Shown piece by piece: positions 17,967-26,194 of a DNA stretch of 64,000 bases; positions within the stretch are counted from its first letter, which is position 1; each line of letters begins with the position of its first letter. The translations under genes and the position numbers were made by a program. The notes under the pieces were generated by a model. It did no database searches and was not told the DNA's origin. It worked only from the letters and a program-made list of their open reading frames with translations. This stretch comes from Actinoplanes sp. NBC_00393 (GTDB lineage: Bacteria > Actinomycetota > Actinomycetes > Mycobacteriales > Micromonosporaceae): the NCBI RefSeq assembly GCF_036053395.1, contig NZ_CP107942.1, positions 1,392,501-1,456,500 on the forward strand. Reading direction: 5' to 3'.

Positions 17967-19580
17967 ATGATGCGATTTCTCCGGACCGTCAAGATCGGCA
18001 TGCGCCTCGGGGGCGCGTTCACGGCGATCTGTCTCTGCATGTTCGCGGCGATCGGGATCGGGCTCTGGGGCCAGGACCGCGCCCGCGTCGCGACGGACGA
18101 GGTGGCGGCGGCGAACGCCACGAGTCAGGCGGCGCTGGCGGCCAAGTTCCGGACCGCGGATCTCAACGGATGGCAGAACGGGTACGCGTTCGACACGATC
18201 CGCGGCGTCGAGAACGCCACCGATGACGCGGTCGGGCAGCGGGAGTCGTTCGTCGCGGCAGCCGCGGCGTTCCATGACGATCTCGCCCGGCTGCACGCGC
18301 TTGATCACAACGCCGAGGAAGAGGCTCTGGTCGACGCGGCTGACGGGTCGTTCGAGCAGTTCATGGCGGTGGACGACCGGATCGTCGAGGGCTACCGGTC
18401 CGGCACCAGCGCCGGCGAACGGGAAGCGAACGCCCTGGTCGCGGGGGAATCCGTGGAGTGGATGCACAAGATCCACGAGTCCGTCGACCGGCTGGTGGAG
18501 CTGACCAGCGGGCGGGCGGCCACCGCTCAGCAGGCCGCTGATGACGCCGCCTCGACCTCGGAGACGTTCATGGTCGTCGCCGGGCTGCTCTGCCTGCTGC
18601 TCAGCGTCCTCGTCGCGATCGTGGTGACCCGCAGCATCACCGGACCGCTGGCCGCCACCGTCACCGTGCTCAGCAACGTCGCCGACAAGGATCTGACCGT
18701 CCGGGCGCCGGACAGCGGCCGCGACGAGCTCGCCGCGATGGGCCGCGCCGTCAACCGCACCCTGGACGTGCTGCGCAACGCCTTCGCGGCGATCAGCGAG
18801 AACAGCCGTACCCTCTCGGACGCCGCCTCCGAGCTGACCGCCACGTCCGCGCAGATCGCGAACGCTGCCGACGCCGCCTCCGGGCAGTCCGACATGATCG
18901 CCTCCTCGGCCGAGGAGGTCTCGCGCAGCGTGCAGACCGTGGCCGCCGGCACCGAGGAGATGAACGCCGCGATCCGCGAGATCGCCGACGGCGCCGGCCG
19001 GGCCGCCGGAGTGGCTGCCGCCGGGGTGGACAGCGTGCGGGCCGCGACCGAGACGATCGGCCGGCTGGGCCGCTCCAGCGACGAGATCAGCGGCGTGGTC
19101 AACCTGATCACCTCGATCGCCGAGCAGACCAACCTGCTCGCCCTGAACGCGACGATCGAAGCGGCCCGCGCCGGTGAGCTGGGCAAAGGGTTCGCGGTGG
19201 TGGCCGGCGAGGTCAAGGACCTGGCGCAGGCGACGGCCAAGGCGACCGGCGACATCGGCCACCGGGTGCAGGCGATCCAGGACGACACCGGAGCGGCGAT
19301 CACCGCCATGGAACAGATCGCCGACATCATCGGCGAGGTCAACGAGCACTCCACCACGATCGCGGCGGCGGTCGAGGAGCAGACCGCGACCACCGCCGAG
19401 ATGGGCCGCAACATCGTCGAGGCGGCCACCGGCTCCGGTCAGATCGCCGCCGGGATCACCGGGGTGGCGACCGCCAGCCAGGACACCGCGCGGGGCGTGG
19501 TGCATTCCCGCCAGACCGCGGAGCAGCTGGCCGGCATGTCCCACGAGCTGCGGGAACTGGTCGGTCAGTTCCGCGTGTAG
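17967..19580 (+). CDS. Methyl-accepting chemotaxis protein
   Basis: A 537-residue receptor. It has a transmembrane helix at about residues 12-34, a helical extracytoplasmic four-helix-bundle sensor (~35-200), a second transmembrane helix (~205-225), a HAMP domain ([15 protein letters not shown] through ~280), and a long coiled signalling domain. The highly conserved hairpin tip reads [20 protein letters not shown] and is followed by [15 protein letters not shown]. It passes ligand signals to CheA/CheW, neither of which is nearby, so it serves a remote chemotaxis system. Start choice lies between ATG codons at 17967 and 17970. Its 3' end overlaps the convergent hydrolase gene by 16 bases. Confidence 0.94.
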   Translation: MMRFLRTVKIGMRLGGAFTAICLCMFAAIGIGLWGQDRARVATDEVAAANATSQAALAAKFRTADLNGWQNGYAFDTIRGVENATDDAVGQRESFVAAAAAFHDDLARLHALDHNAEEEALVDAADGSFEQFMAVDDRIVEGYRSGTSAGEREANALVAGESVEWMHKIHESVDRLVELTSGRAATAQQAADDAASTSETFMVVAGLLCLLLSVLVAIVVTRSITGPLAATVTVLSNVADKDLTVRAPDSGRDELAAMGRAVNRTLDVLRNAFAAISENSRTLSDAASELTATSAQIANAADAASGQSDMIASSAEEVSRSVQTVAAGTEEMNAAIREIADGAGRAAGVAAAGVDSVRAATETIGRLGRSSDEISGVVNLITSIAEQTNLLALNATIEAARAGELGKGFAVVAGEVKDLAQATAKATGDIGHRVQAIQDDTGAAITAMEQIADIIGEVNEHSTTIAAAVEEQTATTAEMGRNIVEAATGSGQIAAGITGVATASQDTARGVVHSRQTAEQLAGMSHELRELVGQFRV

Positions 19581-20431
19581 ACCCGGTCCAGGAACGGGCG
19601 GACCAGGTCCACCACCTCGGGCAGGTGGGTCTCCAGCAGCCAGTGCCCGCCGTCCAGCAGGTGCAGGTCCGCGTCGGGCAGGTCGCGCAGGTACGCCCGC
19701 GCCGCCCCGGCCGGCATATAGCCGTCGTGCGGTCCCCACACGATCAGCGTGGGCGGCCGGTGCTCCCGCAGGTACGCCTGCTGCCGCCCGAACCACTGCC
19801 GGGTGTGCCGCTGATCGGCGAGCAGGTTGATCAGGTGCTCGCGGCGCTCGGGCGTGTTCAGCACCGCCCAGGACAGCTCCCACAGGTCCGGGCTGATCCG
19901 CTCGGCGATCCCCTCCGGCACTTCGCCGCGGAACTCGTCCCGGAAGCCCTCCAGCGTGACCGCTTCACCCAGCGCTTCCCGGCCCTCAGCCGTCGGGTTG
20001 TCCCAGAACCGCTTGAGCGGCGCGTACTTCGGCCCGTGCTCGTCCTCGTAGATGTCCCCGTTCTGGATGATCAACCCGGCCACCCGCTCCGGCGCGGCCA
20101 TGGCCAGCCGCAGACCGTGCTGGGAGCCGTAGTCCTGCAGGTAGACGACGTACCGGTCGAGCCCGAGAGCGTCCACGAAGCGCTGCAGGAACGTCGCGTG
20201 CCCGTCGAAGGTGTAGTCGAAGTCCTTCGGCGTGCCCGTGTAGCCGAAGCCGGGAAAGTCCGGGGCGACAGTCCGCCACCGGTCCGCCAGCGCCGGCATG
20301 AGCTGCCGGAACTGGAAGGACGACGACGGATACCCGTGTGGCAGCAGCAGGACGGGCGCCCCGGCCGGCCCGGCCTCCCGGTAGAACGTGTCGATCCCGT
20401 CCACGTCGATACGGCGATGCGCGACAGTCAT
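19565..20431 (-). CDS. Alpha/beta hydrolase, haloalkane dehalogenase/epoxide hydrolase-like
   Basis: A 288-residue protein with the [15 protein letters not shown] oxyanion loop and GYTGTP near residue 62. The nucleophile elbow [10 protein letters not shown] puts Asp in the position of the nucleophile, as in dehalogenases and epoxide hydrolases rather than esterases. The catalytic His lies in [12 protein letters not shown] and an acid in WGPHDGYMP. The natural substrate is unknown, and dehalogenase versus epoxide hydrolase cannot be decided by eye. It overlaps the chemoreceptor gene tail to tail by 16 bases. Confidence 0.85.
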   Translation of the reverse strand: MTVAHRRIDVDGIDTFYREAGPAGAPVLLLPHGYPSSSFQFRQLMPALADRWRTVAPDFPGFGYTGTPKDFDYTFDGHATFLQRFVDALGLDRYVVYLQDYGSQHGLRLAMAAPERVAGLIIQNGDIYEDEHGPKYAPLKRFWDNPTAEGREALGEAVTLEGFRDEFRGEVPEGIAERISPDLWELSWAVLNTPERREHLINLLADQRHTRQWFGRQQAYLREHRPPTLIVWGPHDGYMPAGAARAYLRDLPDADLHLLDGGHWLLETHLPEVVDLVRPFLDRVYTRN

Positions 20432-20551
20432 GTCCCCTCTATACCCGGACTCAGGAGACCAACAGGTCGAAGTGGAAGCCGATGACCACGGAGCCAGATC
20501 AGCCAGGCATCGAGGAGGCCGAGACGGGTCTCCATACGATGACCGTACGGG

Positions 20552-21561
20552 TCAGCGGGGTAGCAAGGCCCCCTGCGAAGCGGTGGACCGCGGCCCCACG
20601 AAGGCGGCCAGCGCCGTGAGCAGGGCCAGGACGGCTGCCACCGCAGGGGTCGCGTAGCCGGCCGCGGCGCCCGCGGTGTCGACCACCCAGCCGCCCGCGG
20701 TGGCGCCGGCGGAGATGCCGATGAGCAGGCCGGTGCTGGTCAGCGTCATGCCCTCGTTGAGCTGGGTCGGCGGCACCCGTTCCTGGACCAGCGTCATGCT
20801 GGCGATCATCGTGGGTGCGGTGGCCAGGCCGGCGACGAAGAGCAGCGCGGCGAGGACCCAGATGTTGCCGGCGAGCAGCACCGGCTGGAAGAACAGGGCC
20901 ATCCCGGCGACGCCGAGCAGGAACCGGGTCTCGGTCCGGCCGCGCATCCGCAGGGCGCCGAAGACCAGCCCGGCGACGGCGGAGCCGCCGGCGAACAGGG
21001 CCAGGATCACGCCGGCGGCGGCCGGCTGTCCGAGCGATTCGGCGTATGCGACGGTCACGACCTCGGTGCTGCCGAAGACCACGCCGGTGAACAGGAAGGT
21101 CGCCGCGATCTGCTTGACGCCGCGGGCCCGCAGCGGCGACCCGGCCCGCTCCCGGACCGGGTGCACGGGCGGCTCGGTGCGGCGCTGGGCGGCGAACAGC
21201 ATGGTGCCGAGGGCGAGCAGCACGGCGGCGACGAGCAGGCCGGCTTCCGGGAAGACCATCGTGCTCAGCAGCGCGGCGAGCACCGGGCCGAGCATGAAGC
21301 ACACCTCGTCGAGGGTCTGTTCCAGGGAGTTCGCACTGTGCAGGAGGTCGGGGCGGTCCGGGTAGAGGGTGGTCCAGCGGGCCCGGGCCATGGCGCCGAG
21401 GTTGGGGCTGGTGGAGCCGGCGACGTACGCGGCGAACAGCGTCCAGGCCGGTGCGCCGCCTCGGGTGCAGAGGATGAGGACGATCGTTGCCGACGCGGAC
21501 AGCAGAGCGGCCGGGACCGACACCCGGGCGCTGCGAAGAGCCGGCGGTAGGAGCGGAACAC
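20552..21561 (-). pseudogene. MFS transporter gene with an N-terminal internal deletion and frameshift
   Basis: The body (from ~21530 downward) is a clear major facilitator lacking its first helices. It reads VSVPAALLSASATIVLIL, NLGAMARARWTTLYPDRP and TLDEVCFMLGPVLAALLS, and continues to a normal C-terminus. Just upstream, in a different frame, an ATG at 21561 encodes MFRSYRRLFAAPG, the usual opening of this transporter group, and then runs into the deletion point. The stretch normally encoding helices 1-3 (about 70-90 residues) is missing. I therefore read it as a gene broken by an internal deletion near 21523. A GTG at ~21523 could still start a truncated product. RidA lies seven bases upstream. 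Confidence 0.65.
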
Positions 21562-21567
21562 CGGTCC

Positions 21568-21972
21568 CTACCGGGCCGGCAGCGCTGCGGTCAGGTCGAT
21601 CTCGATCAGCTGTCCGCGGTAGCCGAGCGCGGCCACGCCGAGCAGCGTGCTGGCGCTGGTGAAAGCTGGTGCGAGCGGTGAGGCCTCGAGTTGGCGCCAC
21701 ACCTCGGCCAGCACCGAGCTGTCGGTCGACACCACGTAGACGACCGAGCGGACCACATCGGCCGGTGCGGCGCCGGCGGCCTCCAGGACGCGCAGGCAGT
21801 TCTGCACGACCTGCTCGGTCTGTGCGGCGAAGTCGCCCTCGCCCACCACGGCGCCGGCGAGGTCGAGCGGGCACTGTCCGGCGAGGTGCGCGAGCGGCCC
21901 GGCCTCGGAGATCGTCACGTGGCTGTAGCCGGCGGGCTCGTGGACGGTGGGCGGATTGAACTTCTTGATCAC
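21568..21972 (-). CDS. RidA family protein
   Basis: A 134-residue protein with the YjgF/RidA fold: HLAGQCPLDLAGAVV near residue 29, the trimer-interface QVVQNCLRVLEAAGAAPADVVR segment split across residues ~54-75, and a terminal strand LIEIDLTAALPAR. RidA proteins deaminate reactive enamines/imines such as 2-aminoacrylate. The usual substrate-binding Arg near the C-terminus (IEVEA.A) is not obvious, so it may belong to a subgroup with another activity. It is encoded directly upstream of the broken MFS gene on the same strand. Confidence 0.88.
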   Translation of the reverse strand: MIKKFNPPTVHEPAGYSHVTISEAGPLAHLAGQCPLDLAGAVVGEGDFAAQTEQVVQNCLRVLEAAGAAPADVVRSVVYVVSTDSSVLAEVWRQLEASPLAPAFTSASTLLGVAALGYRGQLIEIDLTAALPAR

Positions 21973-22013
21973 CGCGCCATTATGTCGACGGGAGACTTCC
22001 GGCGCGCCTGGTT

Positions 22014-23132
22014 TTACAGGGCGGGCGGCTCACCCAGCCCGGCACGCCGCCGGACCGCCGCCACCATCGCCTCGACGTCCGCGCGGGCCAGGGCGGCAGG
22101 GTCTCCGGGGAAGGAGGGCCGGCGGATCGTCGTACGCCACCGCCCGTTGCCGTGCCGCACCGTGACGCCGGGCTTGGCCGCCGCGAAGTCGTACCAGATC
22201 TCCAGCACCTCCTCGGCGCCCGCCGCCCACCACGCCTGCCACGGCTCGGACCGGACCTGGTCCAGCAGCTCGTCGAGGGTGTCCTGGTAGGCGGCCGGCA
22301 CGTCGTTCATCGGCCCGCCACCGACCACCTCGATACGCGCCCCGGCATCGTCCGGCACCCGCACCACGATGGCCGGCAGCACGGCGTCACCGGCCGGTTC
22401 GGGCTCGGCCTCGATTGCCGGGCCCGGCTCGGTCAGGTCGAGGGTGAGCAGGCCCTGCTGGTCGCCGAACAGACCGGCCCACGGCACGAGGTCGACGGTC
22501 GTACGGTTGCGCCACCGCAACGTCCGGGCGCTGCGCTGAAAACCTTCCAGGGTGCTGAACGCCGTCGACGACTGCGAGACCGCGACCGTCCGGTCGTCGT
22601 CGCGCCGCCGTACCTCGATCACCACCCGGCCGAACCCGTCGTCGTGCAGCACGAACACCGGGCGGGCGGTGTGCCGCCGGTCCGGCCCGGTCTTCGCCGG
22701 CCCGGCCCACCGGTAGCGCAGCCCGGACGCCAGCGCGTGGGCGTGGGCGGCGTCCAGAACTGTCCGATCCCATCCACGTACGGTGCCCAGCCGGGTGACC
22801 GCGGCGTGCAACACCTCCAGGACCAGGCGTGCCCGGGCCGGGCCGGGCAACGCGGCGACCCCGGGCGGCAGGGCGGCGCCGCCCATCTCGAATCCTTCGG
22901 TGACGTCCGGGAACACGGTCACCTGCACGTCGTCCCGGTTCTCGTCGAGGTGACAGAACAGGCGCAGTTCGGAGTGGCGGTTCGGGACTTGGGCCTCGCG
23001 TACCGCCTCGCTGTAGAGCTCGCTGACGCTGCGGGCGCTGCGCACGAAGGCGTCCTCGTCGGGGTGCTCCATCCAGGGCCGGTCGGGGAAGCCGGACAGC
23101 GGCCAGAACCCGATCCTGCGCAGGTGCGACAT
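22014..23132 (-). CDS. Hypothetical protein of unknown family
   Basis: A 372-residue protein starting MSHLRRIGFWPLSGFPDRPW; in-frame ATGs at 23144 and 23180 would extend it. The N-terminal half is a globular alpha/beta domain (ELRLFCHLDENRDDVQVTVF). The central part has VVIEVRRRDDDRTVAVSQ, and the C-terminal part has a helical segment with EVLEIWYDFAAAKPGV and RTTIRRPSFPGDPAALARAD. No signal peptide or membrane helix is present. I do not recognise the family. Coding quality is excellent. It is divergent from the GNAT gene, 64 bases between starts. Confidence 0.7.
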   Translation of the reverse strand: MSHLRRIGFWPLSGFPDRPWMEHPDEDAFVRSARSVSELYSEAVREAQVPNRHSELRLFCHLDENRDDVQVTVFPDVTEGFEMGGAALPPGVAALPGPARARLVLEVLHAAVTRLGTVRGWDRTVLDAAHAHALASGLRYRWAGPAKTGPDRRHTARPVFVLHDDGFGRVVIEVRRRDDDRTVAVSQSSTAFSTLEGFQRSARTLRWRNRTTVDLVPWAGLFGDQQGLLTLDLTEPGPAIEAEPEPAGDAVLPAIVVRVPDDAGARIEVVGGGPMNDVPAAYQDTLDELLDQVRSEPWQAWWAAGAEEVLEIWYDFAAAKPGVTVRHGNGRWRTTIRRPSFPGDPAALARADVEAMVAAVRRRAGLGEPPAL

Positions 23133-23196
23133 GCCGATGATCATGCCGCACCGCGGGCGGGCGGCGGGCGGCGGCGTCACCGCGTTGAATGCGGGT

Positions 23197-23724
23197 GTGG
23201 CGGAAGAATTGCGGCTGCGGCCGTTGACCTTCGACGACTGGCCGGCGGTGCACGACTGGGCCCGGCTGCCGGAGGCGTGCCGGTATCAGGCGTGGGGCCC
23301 GAACACGCCGGAGCAGACCCGGGATTTCGTACGCACTGCGGCGCAGCCGTCGACGACACGCTTCGTCTTCGTGTTCCTCGACGGCGAGACAGTAGTGGGG
23401 ATGGGCGAGCTGAATCTGCGCGGGTCGCATCAGGCTGAGATCTCCTACGGCATCCATCCCGGCCGGTGGGGCCGCGGGCTCGCCACCACGGCCGCGCGTC
23501 TGCTGGTCGATCTGGCGTTCGGTGAGCACGGGCGGCACCGCGTCTTCGCGACCTGCGATCCGCGCAACGTCGCCTCCGCACGGGTGCTGCAGAAGCTGGG
23601 CCTGCGATACGAGGGCCGGATGCGGGAGACCGAGCTGATCCGTGACGGCTGGCGAGACTCCGATCTGTACGCCGTACTCCGCCACGAATGGCCGACGTCG
23701 GTCGTCTCAGCCGCCGAGGATTAG
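23197..23724 (+). CDS. GNAT family N-acetyltransferase (RimJ/RimL-like)
   Basis: A 175-residue protein from a GTG at 23197 (MAEELRLRPLTFDDWPAV). It has the acetyl-CoA-binding GIHPGRWGRGLATTAARLL (motif A, Q/RxxGxG/A equivalent RWGRGLA) and the NVASARVLQKLGLRYEGRMR helix typical of RimJ/RimL-type acetyltransferases. These modify the N-terminal amine of proteins or small amines. The longer in-frame start at 23131 would overlap the divergent gene, so 23197 is preferred. Its 3' end overlaps the convergent phosphotransferase-like gene by 18 bases. Confidence 0.88.
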   Translation: MAEELRLRPLTFDDWPAVHDWARLPEACRYQAWGPNTPEQTRDFVRTAAQPSTTRFVFVFLDGETVVGMGELNLRGSHQAEISYGIHPGRWGRGLATTAARLLVDLAFGEHGRHRVFATCDPRNVASARVLQKLGLRYEGRMRETELIRDGWRDSDLYAVLRHEWPTSVVSAAED

Positions 23725-24459
23725 ATCGGCTGCCCGCTCATACCGGCGGACGTCCTGTATGTCGCCGAAACCGGTGGCCATCCGGAACAGCAGACCCCGC
23801 GCGATCGCGGCCGCCGGCACGTCCAGCGTCGTCCGCAGGCCGTGCCAGCAGAGGGCGTCCGCGATCACGATCCCGTCTGCGTAGGCGGGCGGCCGCCAGT
23901 ACGGGGAGACGTCGATGACCGCCGGCGGCAGACCCGGGGCGAACAGCACGTTCCCGGTCAGGTCACCGTGCACGATCTGGGGTTCGCCCAGCGGTTCCAG
24001 GGCTTCCCGCAGCCGCCGCGCCACCGGGGCGAACAACGGGTGAAACCGCATCGTGCGCTCGCCCCAGGCCACCCGGTCGGCCACCGCCCAGGGATCGTCC
24101 CGCTCGTCCATGAAACCCGGCCGCGGCAGATGGGCCACCGCCCGGTGGAAGGCCCGGCCCGCCGTGAGGATCTCCTGCCAGGTACGGGCCGAGCCGTAGT
24201 CGGGCGCACTGCCCGCTACCAACCTGGTGGCCGTCCACCCGTCGTGCGCCCAGGCGCCGTCCCGGGCGCGGACCGGCTCGGCGAGACGGAATCCGTCTTG
24301 CTTCACCTGCGCGAACACCTCACCCAGCCAGGCATGGGCCGTGCTGTCCTCAGGCTTGAACACCAGGTCACCCGCGGTCCAGGAGGTGCCCTGCCCGCCG
24401 GCCAACGGTCGCGGCGTCCCGTCGGCCCCGAACGAACGCAGCACGGCTTTCGGAATCAT
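23707..24459 (-). CDS. Aminoglycoside phosphotransferase-like protein (TIGR02569-like)
   Basis: A 250-residue protein starting MIPKAVLRSFGADG. It has kinase-like features: a glycine-rich GGQGTSW near residue 21, the catalytic loop IVHGDLTGNVLF (~163-174; HGDxxxxN), and a metal-binding Asp in PAVIDVSPYW. This resembles the TIGR02569 subset of the APH family, which is shorter than true aminoglycoside kinases. The substrate is unknown. It is divergent from the F420-dependent oxidoreductase gene and overlaps the GNAT gene tail to tail. Confidence 0.82.
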   Translation of the reverse strand: MIPKAVLRSFGADGTPRPLAGGQGTSWTAGDLVFKPEDSTAHAWLGEVFAQVKQDGFRLAEPVRARDGAWAHDGWTATRLVAGSAPDYGSARTWQEILTAGRAFHRAVAHLPRPGFMDERDDPWAVADRVAWGERTMRFHPLFAPVARRLREALEPLGEPQIVHGDLTGNVLFAPGLPPAVIDVSPYWRPPAYADGIVIADALCWHGLRTTLDVPAAAIARGLLFRMATGFGDIQDVRRYERAADLILGG

Positions 24460-24476
24460 GGGTTGCACCGTAGACC

Positions 24477-24500
24477 TTGACCTCAAGCAAGGTTGAAGGT
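24477..24500 (+). promoter_or_regulatory. MerR-type operator/promoter for the F420 oxidoreductase gene
   Basis: TTGACC (24477-24482) is followed by the dyad CCTCAAGCAAGGTTGAAGG, whose half-sites CCTCAA and TTGAAGG mirror each other. This TTGACCTCAA...TTGAGG-like pattern is the classic site for MerR-family activators such as SoxR, which bind inside an over-long promoter spacer. It ends 15 bases before the ATG, so a leaderless transcript is likely. No MerR gene is in the window. Confidence 0.55.
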
Positions 24501-24514
24501 GAAGGCTCGCGGTC

Positions 24515-24907
24515 ATGGCGTTCACCGAGATCGAGATCCAGTACCTCGCCGGGCAACATCTGGGCCGCCTGGCCACCCTGCGCCCGGACGGGACCCTGCA
24601 GAACAGCCCGGTCGGCTACCGCTACAACCCGGAGACCGGAACCATCGACGTCCCGGGCTACCGGATGACGGCGAGCCGCAAGTTCCGCAACGTCGCGGCG
24701 AACGGTCAGGTCGCGTTCGTCGTCGACGACCTGCCGTCGACGAACCCGTGGCGGGTCCGCTGCCTGGAGATCCGCGGCACCGCCGAGGCGATCGACGACC
24801 CGGGGCTCATCCGGATCCACCCTCGCCAGATCATCAGCTTCGGCCTGGAGGACACCGACACCGAGCCGCACCAGCTGGTTCCCTCCAACCGCAAGGTCGG
24901 CGTCTGA
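24515..24907 (+). CDS. PPOX-class F420-dependent oxidoreductase
   Basis: A 130-residue split-barrel protein beginning MAFTEIEIQYLAGQHLGRLA. The LATLRPDGTLQNSPVGYRYN strand pair, GYRMTASRKFRNVAANGQVA and FVVDDL segments, and the C-terminal IHPRQIISFGLEDT are typical of the small FDOR-B enzymes that use F420 (or FMN) to reduce unsaturated ketones, quinones or biliverdin. It is a monocistronic gene preceded by a MerR-type operator, which suggests induction by redox or electrophile stress. Confidence 0.88.
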   Translation: MAFTEIEIQYLAGQHLGRLATLRPDGTLQNSPVGYRYNPETGTIDVPGYRMTASRKFRNVAANGQVAFVVDDLPSTNPWRVRCLEIRGTAEAIDDPGLIRIHPRQIISFGLEDTDTEPHQLVPSNRKVGV

Positions 24908-24910
24908 GGC

Positions 24911-26110
24911 TCAGCGGCCACGCCAGTGCAGCACCTCCAGAGCCACGGCGACGTGGACGCTGTCGGTGGCCAGCGGGCGGGGCAGCAGCTCGTCGGCCCG
25001 CTGCAGACGGCGTAGCAGGGTGTTGCGGTGGGTGAACAGGCTTTCGGCGGCGCGCGAGGCGTTGCACTGTGACGCGATGAAGACCCGCACCGCGTCGACG
25101 ATCTCCGGTGGGGCGGTCTCCAGCCGGCCCAGCGTGCGTTTCACGAAGTCGTCGGCGCGTTGCGGATCGTCGGTGATCAGAGAGACCAGTTCGACCTCGT
25201 CGTGGGTGGCCATCTGCTGCGGTGACGCCAGCCGGGCCAGCATCCGCTGGGTGGTCAGAGCGTGCAGGTGGCTGCGGCGAAAGCCGTCCAGGTCGGTGCC
25301 GGCCGGGCCGAGCGCGAGGCGCACGGTGGGCAGGGCGCCAAGGGCAGACCGCAGCTGTACGGGGTCCGCGCGGCCGTGCAGCCACAGCCACCGGGTCGCC
25401 GCGCTGGCGGTCACGCTGAGCGTCGTCGCGCCGAGCAGATCGGCTGCCCGGTCCAGGTCGCCCAGGTCGGAGTCGGGGTCGTCGGACCAGGCCACGGCGG
25501 CGGTGTGCGTACCGGTCAGGGGATATCCGAGCCGGGCCTCGGCACGGGCCCGGCCGATCGGGGCGCCGTCGAGCAGAAGCAGGACGGTCTCGCGCCGCTC
25601 GGCGTGGCTGCCGCGGGTCAGGTCGGCGCGTTCGGCCTGCATCCGGGCGGAGATCGCGGCCACCGTGTCGTCGACGAACGTGGAGATGGACCGGCACGAG
25701 ACGTCGAGCAACTCGCGCAGCTCGGCGGGATCATCGGTGAGGGTGAAGGTGATCCGGGTCCAGAGGCGCAGCGACACTCCCTGCCCGATGCGGTAGGCGT
25801 CCAGCGCTGATTCGTTCAGTCCCCGGCGTACCAGATCGCGTGCCACCGCGAGTGCCGCCTCGCTGAGGATGACCGGCACGCGTGCGCCGGGGTCGTTGAT
25901 GTTGGCCGCCGCCCAGGTCGCCAGGTTGGCCCGGTTGGTGCGCCGGGTGCCGGCGGCGAGGACCGGGTCGGCGGCGATGGCCTGCATGTTGCTGCCGGCC
26001 AGGACGGCCTCGTCGAGCTCGGCCAGCCAGGAGGGCGCCGGGTTGAGGACGATCTCGGCGCCTCGCCGGATCAATTCGCGCACCGGCTTCGACGGCAGCT
26101 CCCAGGCCAT
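24911..26110 (-). CDS. PucR/CdaR-family transcriptional regulator
   Basis: A 399-residue protein from ATG 26110 (MAWELPSKPVRELIRRG). The N-terminal region (residues ~1-170) is a helical sensor, the middle (~180-290) a GGDEF-like CdaR-type domain (TAAVAWSDDPDSDLG), and the end a PucR helix-turn-helix (NASRAAESLFTHRNTLLRRL, ~355-374). PucR-type proteins activate neighbouring catabolic genes. It is divergent from the flavin monooxygenase operon across an 84-bp region with a perfect palindrome, so it is the likely regulator of that operon. A longer in-frame frame exists upstream but is antisense to the monooxygenase gene. Confidence 0.9.
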   Translation of the reverse strand: MAWELPSKPVRELIRRGAEIVLNPAPSWLAELDEAVLAGSNMQAIAADPVLAAGTRRTNRANLATWAAANINDPGARVPVILSEAALAVARDLVRRGLNESALDAYRIGQGVSLRLWTRITFTLTDDPAELRELLDVSCRSISTFVDDTVAAISARMQAERADLTRGSHAERRETVLLLLDGAPIGRARAEARLGYPLTGTHTAAVAWSDDPDSDLGDLDRAADLLGATTLSVTASAATRWLWLHGRADPVQLRSALGALPTVRLALGPAGTDLDGFRRSHLHALTTQRMLARLASPQQMATHDEVELVSLITDDPQRADDFVKRTLGRLETAPPEIVDAVRVFIASQCNASRAAESLFTHRNTLLRRLQRADELLPRPLATDSVHVAVALEVLHWRGR

Positions 26111-26142
26111 GCAGTGCAGTCTGCACCATCTCGGCCTCAGGT

Positions 26143-26159
26143 AGTGACATAGTGTCACT
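26143..26159. promoter_or_regulatory. Perfect palindrome AGTGACA-TAG-TGTCACT, candidate operator
   Basis: A perfect 7+7-bp inverted repeat with a 3-bp spacer lies 36 bases before the monooxygenase start (26195) and 33 bases before the PucR start (26110). It is the only strong dyad in the divergent promoter region, so it is the best candidate for the PucR binding site. Confidence 0.6.
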
Positions 26160-26194
26160 GCACGGCGCGCTGAAGATCGCGCATGATGGGCGCC

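Noticed and set aside
20440..20545. A 35-codon minus-strand frame ending at the hydrolase start codon (METRLGLLDAWLIWLRGHRL...)
   Set aside because: Too short to support. It could be a remnant or leader peptide, but nothing beyond the overlap with the next ATG points to translation.
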